Positions 23,737 to 30,586 of a stretch of 30,586 bases of DNA are shown in pieces. The DNA is from CAZWHE01 sp964633825. Its GTDB lineage: Bacteria > Planctomycetota > B15-G4 > CAYZWU01. The stretch's first letter is position 1. Every line of letters starts with the position of its first letter. The notes under the pieces are model-generated. The model searched no databases. It worked only from the letters and a program-made list of their open reading frames with translations, and had not been told where the DNA came from. The DNA is taken from positions 1 to 30,586 of the forward strand of contig CAZWHE010000028.1 in NCBI GenBank assembly GCA_964633825.1, given 5' to 3'. Both the position numbers and the translations under genes were made by a program.

Positions 23737-25335
23737 ATGATCCCAACTCGATGCAAAAGGATAACGATTCTTCAGATACTGGGGTTGGCGTTTTTCGTTC
23801 TCATACCCGGTCTTCCCGCCGCCGGGCAGGAAGACGGCAACGAGGATGTCCTCGAATTCAAGCGGTTCTACAGTCCCAGGCGATCTGTTCGTGAGAAGAT
23901 CGAAGCCATCTATGTTCTCAAGGGTGCGGACGTCAGGGAGGCCGTTGAAGCCCTATCCGTTGCTTTCGATGACGAAGAATACCAAGTCCGGCAGGCCGCG
24001 ATCGAGACGATCGGCACCTACCGGAATCCCGACTGTGCCAATTGGCTTCTCGAAACTTATGTCGCCAACAAGAGAGAGAAGAAGATCAACCGCCTCATCT
24101 GTGCGGCCGAATCGCTTGGATATATGGAAGCGGTCGCTGCGGTGGAGCCGCTCTTGGAGCTTTACAGCCGAAATCGTCGCGAATGGGATTTAAGGAAAGC
24201 GATTGCGTCGGCTCTCGGCCACATCAAGTCCGAAAAGGGCGTTCCCCTTCTTATAGAGCTGCTTTCCGACAGGGAGCCGACTCTCCGGATCGTGGCCCTC
24301 GACTCTCTCGCCATGATCAAAAAGCCCGATCTCTGCAGGGACGAAATCCTGAGGGTGATGGCAGGCGATTCCAACTGGCAGGTGCGAGCCGCCGCAATCG
24401 ATGCGGTTCGAAAAATGAGGTTCAAAGAGGGGATCCAGCCTCTCATCGACCGGATGCGAGAGGAGACGGGGCGCCTCCGGGGCGACGCCTACCTGGCTCT
24501 CCAGGAGATCACTTTCTGCACATACCAGGACGACCCCGACATGTGGCAGAGGTTCTGGGACAGCTGCAATGAAGATTACGAGGTTCCCGACTATGAAAAG
24601 GTGATGGCGGCGAGGGAAAAACGCAAGAGGGTGGGGACGCGCTACGCCAATCCCGAGGCGGCGTTTCTGGGGATTCCGACAAAGTCGAAAAAGATCATCT
24701 TCGTTATCGACATTTCGGGATCCATGGAGACCCAGGTCACCGAGATCGAGAGGTTCCGGGCCGAAGGGAAGGATTACAGGTCATTCCAGAGGCTCGAGAT
24801 CGTCAAGAGCGAGCTCATCAGCACCGTCAAGAATCTGGACGCGAACGTGGAATTCAACATCCTGGCTTTTGCCACGAAACTCAAGTGGTGGAAGAAAAAA
24901 CTCGTCAAGTCCAACATCCTGAACAGGAATTCGGCTGCCAAGTTTATTTCGAAGCTCAAACCGATCGGCGGCGCCATGGCGGGTTTCCGTGCAAGGGTCG
25001 GACTCCGCGCCGCTTCTCTCGAAGAGGGTAAGACCAACACCTATAGCGCACTCATGGCTGCATTGGGAATTCCTGAGGAAGAACAGGGGAAAAAAACGGA
25101 CAAGGGACATGACAAGAAACTCAAGGCGGGAGTGGACACGATCTACTTTCTCTCCGATGGCGCTCCCACCGTGGGAAAGGTCATCGACAAGGATGAAATC
25201 CGTCTCGAGGTCAAGAGGGTTAACGCTGTCCGCAAGATCACGATTCACGTCATTGCCATCGGGGACTTCCAGAAGGATTTCATGAAAGCCCTGGCCAAAG
25301 AGAACAACGGCGTCTACGTCGACCTGGGAAAGTAG
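23737..25335 (+). CDS. Secreted HEAT-repeat plus von Willebrand A domain protein
   Basis: 532 residues. A Sec signal peptide of about 30 residues ends in PAAG-QE. Residues about 45-260 are HEAT-like helical repeats (VREAVEALSVAFDDEEYQVRQAA and similar units; VPLLIELLSDREPTLRIVALDSL), giving a protein-binding solenoid. From about 318 there is a VWA domain with an intact MIDAS motif, DISGSM at 325-330, a downstream NTYSAL segment with the metal Thr, and FLSDGAPTVG. It should bind a divalent metal and a protein partner in the periplasm or outside. No transmembrane anchor or lipobox is visible. Its partner is unknown. The ribosome site is weak (AAGAG before the ATG at 23737). The gene is single and divergent from the sugar isomerase. 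Confidence 0.9.
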   Translation: MIPTRCKRITILQILGLAFFVLIPGLPAAGQEDGNEDVLEFKRFYSPRRSVREKIEAIYVLKGADVREAVEALSVAFDDEEYQVRQAAIETIGTYRNPDCANWLLETYVANKREKKINRLICAAESLGYMEAVAAVEPLLELYSRNRREWDLRKAIASALGHIKSEKGVPLLIELLSDREPTLRIVALDSLAMIKKPDLCRDEILRVMAGDSNWQVRAAAIDAVRKMRFKEGIQPLIDRMREETGRLRGDAYLALQEITFCTYQDDPDMWQRFWDSCNEDYEVPDYEKVMAAREKRKRVGTRYANPEAAFLGIPTKSKKIIFVIDISGSMETQVTEIERFRAEGKDYRSFQRLEIVKSELISTVKNLDANVEFNILAFATKLKWWKKKLVKSNILNRNSAAKFISKLKPIGGAMAGFRARVGLRAASLEEGKTNTYSALMAALGIPEEEQGKKTDKGHDKKLKAGVDTIYFLSDGAPTVGKVIDKDEIRLEVKRVNAVRKITIHVIAIGDFQKDFMKALAKENNGVYVDLGK

Positions 25336-25372
25336 CCCGAACCCCCCCGGTCACCCTATCCGAAGCAGGGAC

Positions 25373-26107
25373 TCATTTATTCTTCAGGACATAGCGGATG
25401 TGGCGGACGGCGGCCAGCACGTTTCTCCCGTCCCGTGTTTCGATCTCGCTGTTTGTCACGAGACGCCTGACGGTTTGGCGGAGCGGAATCTCCCGTTCGG
25501 GCGTCAGGTAGCCCGCCTCGGTGAGAATAGAGAGGACGGCTGTTTCGATCCGCTTTTTCTCCTCGGTTGTGGAAAGCTCTCTCCTCTCCTCGTCCGTTTT
25601 CACGATCCCTCCCAGAAAAAAGGCATGGCATGTGAGGAGCACGGCCTGGGAGAGATTGAGCGAATGGTGATCGGGATGGGTCGGGATGCCGATGATGTGC
25701 CGGCAGAGAGAGAGGTGCTTCGTGGAGAGACCGTGGTCTTCCGGACCAAAGACGAGAGCGGCCCTGGAACATCCGGCCGTGCTGCTCTTTTGCCAGGTCG
25801 CGGCAGCCTCGGCCGGTTCGAGGCGCTTCCTCTTGAACCGCGGCCGGGCCGTGACCCCGAATACGATGTGACGGTCATATAGGGCTTCTTCAAGGGTGTC
25901 GAAGGTTCGGGCTTTTTCCAGGATGTCGTGAGAGTTGGGGGCCATGTCAAAGGTTTCCCGGCAGCGGAAGTCGGGCGGCTCCACGATGGCGAGGTCGCTG
26001 AATCCCGTGTTTTTCATGGCCCGCGCCGTCGATCCGATGTTTCTCAACCCCGTGGGTCGGACGAGCACGATGGAGATATTTTCGAAACGGTTCTCTGTGT
26101 CGTTCAT
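25373..26107 (-). CDS. trmJ: TrmJ-type SPOUT RNA 2'-O-methyltransferase
   Basis: 244 residues with the trefoil-knot SPOUT fold of the TrmH family, group 1. Motif 1 is VRPTGLRNIGSTARAMKNTGF at 16-36 with the conserved Asn and Arg. Motif 2 is LVFGPEDHGLS near 118-128, and motif 3 is HSLNLSQAVLL near 147-157. The C-terminal helical extension of about 80 residues resembles TrmJ, which methylates position 32 of tRNAs. The normal motif reads GNIG; here it is RNIG. The C-terminal end includes RDGRNVLAAVRHI. It converges on the HEAT-VWA gene across a 37-base gap with no hairpin. A role on rRNA instead of tRNA is possible. Confidence 0.85.
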   Translation of the reverse strand: MNDTENRFENISIVLVRPTGLRNIGSTARAMKNTGFSDLAIVEPPDFRCRETFDMAPNSHDILEKARTFDTLEEALYDRHIVFGVTARPRFKRKRLEPAEAAATWQKSSTAGCSRAALVFGPEDHGLSTKHLSLCRHIIGIPTHPDHHSLNLSQAVLLTCHAFFLGGIVKTDEERRELSTTEEKKRIETAVLSILTEAGYLTPEREIPLRQTVRRLVTNSEIETRDGRNVLAAVRHIRYVLKNK

Positions 26108-26245
26108 GCTTTGTGTCGAACCGGTTGTCTGATCCGATCCTGTTCAGCCCGGCCTGAGCCGGACTGCGATGCCGCTCCATAAATGTTGCACCCATATATG
26201 CCGCTCTCATGATAATCGAGAGAAAGCGGTTCCGCCCGGCTTTTC

Positions 26246-26273
26246 TTGACAGGACTTCGAGCGGGGTTAGAGT
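26246..26273 (+). promoter_or_regulatory. Candidate promoter for the secreted gluzincin-like gene
   Basis: TTGACA at 26246-26251 is a perfect -35 box. TAGAGT at 26268-26273 lies 16 bases further on and matches the -10 consensus at 4 of 6 positions. Transcription would begin near 26280, about 46 bases before the ATG at 26326. It is in the 218-base gap between the divergent TrmJ-type gene and this gene. Confidence 0.5.
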
Positions 26274-26325
26274 AGCAGATCGAGCGTTGCCGTATTGACG
26301 AAAGGGACCATTTAAGGGGCGGATC

Positions 26326-28315
26326 ATGATGAGAGGCACGAACCGTTGTATATTTGCCGCGTTTCTTGTTGCGACCCATCTCGCAGTCTTGCCCTTTCAA
26401 TCCCTGGCCGGCCCCGTGCCCGACGAAACCCTCGATGTCACGAAAGGTGCGCCGAGGTCGGATACACCCGATACCTATGTGACAAGGGGGTACGCTGTTC
26501 GCTACAGCGTGCCCGATCCCTCGAAGACATGGTGGGCCGTGGCCGTTATGATCGACGGCGAGAGATACGGCCGGCTCGATGCGAAGCGCGATTTTTTCAC
26601 TGTTTCATTCATGGACACTGAAGGACGGGTTTACGCCCGGTCCAAACATCCGCAGAGCCTGATCCCGGCGCAGGCCACTTTCCAAAAGGGAAAACAGCTC
26701 GGTCCGAGGTATCAGACCATCAGGATCACGCCCACCGAGCTCCCCTCGGAGTTCTGGATCGTCGTGGACTTCAAACCGACCAGGCAAAAAGNNNNNNNNN
26801 NGGTTCGTCCACGGCGGGAAAAATTCCATGCTCACCGATCACAATTGCCGCCTCCTTCCCATCACCGAGCAGGACGGTTCCGTGAGGGAGATCGACTGGG
26901 GCATCGCGGTGCGGGTCAGGGACAAGTACAAGGGAAAGATGAACAAGTACGACCCCTCCAAACCTCTGAACAAGATTTCGAAGGGCCCCCCTGCGGAACA
27001 GGTCCATAAACACGAATCGGACCATGTCGTTTTCGCTTACACGAAGATGGAAGGCGCATGGGCCGCGTCGGCGGTCCGTCTCCTCGGGAAATCCCGCGAG
27101 TGCTTTGTGAAGAGATTCGGGCTCAGCGTTCCGGAAACGATCCATGTCACGGCCGGGATGAATCCCGATAAGGAAACGAGCCTCGTTGCCGCCGGACCCG
27201 ACACAATCAGCTGGAACGTGGCGGTCCGGAGCGACCTCCTTCCTGTGGTGAAGGGCGGCCGGCATGCCCATATCTTCGGTTTCTGCCGGGAGCTGGCCCT
27301 GCTTTCTCTCAGAAAGACTTTTCCCGACAGAAAACTCATGCCCCTCGGAATGGAGGAGGGGCTCAGCGCATGGCTGGCGGGCGAGGCTGTCCGCCATGTC
27401 CAGACGCAGTGCGGGCAGAAGCTCTGGCCGATTCCGTTCACCTATTTCCGGGAAGAGGGACCCGGATACGTTGAAAAGTGGGTTTTTGGGGATTCCGATG
27501 CGGCCGAAGGGCAGATTGGGAAGGCGAAGCAGTATGCAAAACTGCTCATTGATCTGGACGGCATCGTGGGGGGAGAGGCCGAGGGGGAGGCGATGAAAGC
27601 CCTTTTCGAAGAAGCCGTTCCCGTTCGTGATTTTGTGAGGCTTCTCAAAGAGAAGCTGGACGGCCTGGAGAAGATCGCGTCGGCGCCCGATCTCTTCCTT
27701 CCCGATCTGGTCGATCCTCCTTTTCTCTGGCTCATGCCCGAACCGGACTTCGGAAGCTTAGAGGCCTACCGCGGGCTCAAAGTCAAGAGGTGGCGAACAA
27801 ACGGCGCCTTGCTTTTCTATGACGAGAATGCCGGTAAGGAAACAGAGGATCTTGCCGACGGCGCGACCCTCTTCTTCCGGACGCCGCCGGGCAAATGGTC
27901 GGTGAGCGCCGTCAGATTCTTTTGCCACAAAACAGCTAAAGCAAATCATTCCCTGACCCTGTCCGTTATGGATTCCGCCTTTGCTCCTCTCTGTAGAATC
28001 GAGGTTCCGATCGACGGGATCAGGGGGGGAAAGAAACCGGCATGGCAGGAAATCGGTTCGTTTGAAAATGTTGTTCTTTCCGGTTCGTTCATGGTCAACG
28101 TCGGTGTTCCCGAAGGGGCCGCGGGCGTTGTCAGGATCGGCATTGACGGAAAGAGCGGCGGCGGCCATTCTTTCTTCCTGAAGCCCGGTTCCCACGCCGA
28201 ACCGCCGCGCGGGAAGCACGACTGGATGGTTCGCGTCATTCTCACTGATACAAGCGGCATGGCGAAAAGCGATCTGAACAAGGTGCTGAGGGATTTCCGA
28301 AAGAGCCTTCCATGA
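26326..28315 (+). CDS. Secreted protein with degenerate gluzincin metallopeptidase-like domain (interrupted by assembly gap)
   Basis: Two ORFs in different frames (from 26326 and ending at 28315) meet at ten N (26792-26801) and read as one protein. Frame 1 runs into the N run with FKPTRQK, and frame 2 emerges with FVHGGKNSML. A true gap length divisible by three would restore one frame of about 660 residues. A signal peptide (about 1-33, ending FQSLAG) indicates export. The ATG at 26326 has AAGGGG at 26314-26319. The first part is beta-rich. The central part resembles a gluzincin-type domain with GFCRELALLSL followed 21 residues later by GMEEGLSAWLAG. The family usually has HExxH here, but this copy has RExxL, so the catalytic histidines are absent. 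The C-terminus from about 27730 on has a beta-sandwich-like look. The function is unknown. Confidence 0.75.
26792..26801. other. Assembly gap (ten N)
   Basis: Ten unknown bases interrupt the coding sequence of the secreted protein. The two flanking frames are offset, so the true length is probably not ten. Lengths divisible by three would join the frames. Confidence 0.98.
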
Positions 28316-28340
28316 CCGGCGGTGCCGGCGGGATTGAAGA

Positions 28341-29555
28341 GTGAATCGAACAAGGGCGGCAGACTGCGCTTCCGACCGCGTTTCCGGGAAAGACCGGTTC
28401 TTTCCCGTCATGTCATGGGCTTTCTATGACTTTGCGAACACGATCTTCTACGCCGTGGTCGTGACCCGCTATCTGCCCGATCACATCAAGAGCCTCACCG
28501 GCCGCCACTCCTTCATCAACTGGGGATTCTATCCCGCCATGGTGACGGCCGCATTCCTGGCGCCCTGGCTGGGGCGGTTCGCCGGCCGCCGGGGCGTTTC
28601 CAAGAGATCGGTCCTGGCGCTGACACTCTGTTGCGCCCTTTGCACCGCCGCCCTCGCCGTTGTCCGGAATCCCTGGCCGCTCATCGTGTTTTTCGCTCTG
28701 GCCCAGATTTCCTATCAGCTGGCGCTGGTTCCTTACAACAACCTCCTGCCCGCCGTGGCTTCTCCGGCCAGAATGGGGCGCGTTTCGGGTCTCGGAGTGG
28801 CCCTCGGTTATGCCGGCGTGATCTTGAGCCTCTGGATCGTCGAGTTTCTGATGAGAGAGTGGCCGGGCCAGGGAACGGCCTACCTCGCGGCAGCCGTTCT
28901 CTTTCTCCTCTTCACCATTCCCCTTGTGTTCTTTGTTCCCGAAAAACCGTCTGAAACCATGACCGCGCAGCCCGGCGCCGCCGAGTTTATCGCCCTTCTC
29001 CGGGAGAGGGGGAGAAGACGGTTCATTATCGGGAATTTCCTTTGTGCCGACGCGCTCAATGCAATCTTGGTCTTTGTGGTTGTCTATCTGAAATGGGGAC
29101 TGCACTTTGACAAAACCGCGATTCTCTTTCTCCTCACTTTTCTCAACATCGCGGCTTTTGCGGGGGGCTTCCTGACAGGCTGGCTGTCCGACCGCCTGAC
29201 GCACAAGAAGGTCATGATCCTTTCCGCCGCCTGCCTGGGAAGCGCCATAGCGCTCGGCCACTTCTCCGGAAACAAGGACGTCACTTTCTGGTCGATCATT
29301 CTTCTCGGCGGACCCGGCGTGGCCGGGCTCTGGGTGGCGGGCCGGAAGTGGGTCGTTGAGCTCTCGCCCGGAACCGGAACGGGGGCTTTCTTTGGTGTTT
29401 ACGGATTGACCAACAAGCTGAGCATTCTCAACCTCGTTCTCTTTGCCCTGCTGGCCGACTGGACCGGCGGTTATACATGGTCCATCCTGATCGTTCTTGC
29501 ATCGCTGGCCGTGGGGATGGTTTTCCTTCTGTCGGCGCCGTCGAAGAGCGGTTAA
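28341..29555 (+). CDS. UMF1-type major facilitator superfamily transporter
   Basis: 404 residues, about 12 transmembrane segments. The N-terminal signature MSWAFYDFANTIFYAVVVTRYLP is characteristic of the UMF1/Atg22-like branch of the MFS, and segments such as LVPYNNLLPAVASPARMGRVSGLGVALGYAG are also typical. The substrate is not predictable; yeast Atg22 exports amino acids from the vacuole. The GTG at 28341 gives a soluble N-terminal stretch of about 23 residues. An ATG at 28410, exactly at MSWAFYDF, is a possible alternative. It lies 25 bases after the secreted protein gene and may be co-transcribed. The TAA stop overlaps that of the M50 protease in TTAA (29552-29555). Confidence 0.9.
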   Translation: MNRTRAADCASDRVSGKDRFFPVMSWAFYDFANTIFYAVVVTRYLPDHIKSLTGRHSFINWGFYPAMVTAAFLAPWLGRFAGRRGVSKRSVLALTLCCALCTAALAVVRNPWPLIVFFALAQISYQLALVPYNNLLPAVASPARMGRVSGLGVALGYAGVILSLWIVEFLMREWPGQGTAYLAAAVLFLLFTIPLVFFVPEKPSETMTAQPGAAEFIALLRERGRRRFIIGNFLCADALNAILVFVVVYLKWGLHFDKTAILFLLTFLNIAAFAGGFLTGWLSDRLTHKKVMILSAACLGSAIALGHFSGNKDVTFWSIILLGGPGVAGLWVAGRKWVVELSPGTGTGAFFGVYGLTNKLSILNLVLFALLADWTGGYTWSILIVLASLAVGMVFLLSAPSKSG

Positions 29556-30511
29556 TCAGTTCCTCTTCTGTACCGCTCCACCATGTCGAGGAATTCCTTT
29601 TCGAACCGTCCCAGGTAGCGCTTGAGGTCTTCATCCGAAAGGTTGCGATAGGTGGCGCCGCTCTCTGTCTCGGATGGACCGTCCTCTCCGTCGGAGGCTG
29701 AAAGAACCTCGGCGTCGAGAACGGTTCCGCCCTGTCCCCACCCGGGAGCCTGCCACCGCGCCGCCGCTTTCATGAGCTCCCTCTCTCGTGCGGCCGCGAG
29801 CTCGTGCGATCCGGCCCAGTAGACAAAGAGGCAGATGAGAGAGATAAACGAGAAAATGAGGCCGTGAATAAGGAGATAGAAGAGGGTAACAAGAGCCATC
29901 ATCTTTCCGATCCTCACGGCCAGTTCCGTGGCTTTGAGATAAGGGACCCGGCGTGCTGCGATCGCCCGGAGGATGCGCCCCCCGTCGAGGGGAAAGGCCG
30001 GAATGAGGTTTAGAAAGCCCATAGCGGCGTTGACGAGGAATGTCCATTCCAACAGGTTAGTCGGTCGAATCCTCAGGACGTTCGATTTCAGTTCGGCCAG
30101 CGTGTCGAGACCTCCGATGAGGAAAACAAAGAGAGTGGTCATCAGAACGATGGCAAAGTTGACGGCCGGTCCGGCCAGGGCGATACGGAGCTCGACGGCC
30201 GGAATCTCGGGGATCTCGCCGAGCCGGGCCAGCCCTCCCAGGGGCCATAGGGTGATGTCGATGACGCGGATTCCCAGTTTTTTTGCGGCAAGGGAATGGC
30301 CCAGTTCGTGGAGCAGAACAAAGGTGAAAAGAAGGGAGCAGAGAAGAAAAGTAATCAGACCGGACGAGAGGCTCCGATTTTCCAAAGCCGCCTGAACGGA
30401 CACAATGACGAGTAATAGGATGAATATGAAATGGACCCTGATGTCGATTCCGTAGAGACGGGCGATCCTGAACGACCAGGAGAGACGGTAGGGATGGATT
30501 TTGAGGGTCAA
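29552..30511 (-). CDS. Site-2 protease-family (M50) membrane metalloprotease
   Basis: 319 residues from a TTG start with AAAGGAG at 30517-30523. An intramembrane zinc protease with HELGH at 68-72 (zinc ligands H68 and H72, catalytic E69) and the second metal motif LNLIPAFPLDGGR at about 167-179, with the ligand Asp in LDGG. Six or so membrane segments are visible. The region after about 235 is a soluble tail of about 80 residues, rich in charged residues, and is not a CBS pair of the kind found in many relatives with this core. No PDZ domain is inserted. Substrates of this branch are mostly unknown. It is convergent with the MFS gene. Confidence 0.93.
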   Translation of the reverse strand: MTLKIHPYRLSWSFRIARLYGIDIRVHFIFILLLVIVSVQAALENRSLSSGLITFLLCSLLFTFVLLHELGHSLAAKKLGIRVIDITLWPLGGLARLGEIPEIPAVELRIALAGPAVNFAIVLMTTLFVFLIGGLDTLAELKSNVLRIRPTNLLEWTFLVNAAMGFLNLIPAFPLDGGRILRAIAARRVPYLKATELAVRIGKMMALVTLFYLLIHGLIFSFISLICLFVYWAGSHELAAARERELMKAAARWQAPGWGQGGTVLDAEVLSASDGEDGPSETESGATYRNLSDEDLKRYLGRFEKEFLDMVERYRRGTD

Positions 30512-30586
30512 ATATTCTCCTTTCGGCCTTGAAAGACTCCGCGTTTCTGTGGGCCCGGAGCCTGTCCCGCTCCTTCCAGATAAATC

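Noticed and set aside
25336..25372. C-rich stretch between the HEAT-VWA gene and the TrmJ-type gene as a terminator
   Set aside because: No stem with a T run on either strand.

Overview
This is a 30.6 kb piece of a GC-rich (by eye mid-50s to about 60 percent in genes) Gram-negative bacterial chromosome. A run of ten N at 26792-26801 marks it as a draft, probably metagenomic, assembly. A Gram-negative envelope is supported by two lipoproteins, one with an OmpA/Pal domain, by type IV pilus motor genes and by the AmgK/MurU peptidoglycan recycling pair. The lineage cannot be fixed from the sequence. The pil order with a histidine kinase recalls Deltaproteobacteria. The secreted HEAT-VWA protein, the FGE-domain/propeller lipoprotein and the gluzincin-like secreted protein recall Planctomycetes and neighbouring uncultured phyla. 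SelB shows that the organism probably decodes UGA as selenocysteine. No rRNA, tRNA, CRISPR, transposon or phage gene was seen.

Layout. (1) 1-6468, plus strand: a pilus-motor operon made of the end of a PilB/GspE ATPase, PilT, a second full PilB, PilC and a HAMP histidine kinase without an adjacent response regulator. (2) 6469-6936: an AT-rich gap with a possible terminator, an operator-like dyad beside an extended -10 element, and a leader hairpin. (3) 6937-11359, plus: three envelope genes, namely a HTH-acidic-transmembrane protein, an OmpA-type lipoprotein, and a large FGE-domain plus beta-propeller lipoprotein with a collagen-like tail. (4) 11380-17009, plus: information-processing genes rsmA, dnaG, rpoD and a C4 zinc-ribbon coiled-coil protein, with a promoter and attenuator-like hairpin before dnaG. 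(5) 17006-18007, minus: a YhcC-type radical SAM protein. (6) 18131-20050, plus: selB. (7) 20073-23606, minus: a tightly overlapping four-gene operon (TIM-barrel isomerase/epimerase-like protein, amgK, murU, small membrane coiled-coil protein). (8) 23737-25335, plus: secreted HEAT-VWA protein. (9) 25373-26107, minus: TrmJ-type RNA methyltransferase. (10) 26326-29555, plus: a secreted protein with a degenerate gluzincin site, broken by the assembly gap, then a UMF1-type MFS transporter. (11) 29552-30511, minus: an M50 site-2 protease-like membrane protease.

How the genes fit together. PilB, PilT and PilC form the cytoplasmic motor and platform of a type IV pilus or type II secretion-like machine; the kinase may sense the envelope. 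AmgK and MurU convert recycled MurNAc to UDP-MurNAc. DnaG and RpoD are the core of the classical macromolecular-synthesis operon, here headed by rsmA rather than rpsU. Two of the four convergent junctions have stop codons sharing a 4-base palindrome, and no canonical intrinsic terminator is visible at any of the four.

No obvious defence or mobile system is present. The least explained parts are the envelope trio at 6937-11359 with its regulatory region, and the gluzincin-like secreted protein with its catalytic histidines replaced.
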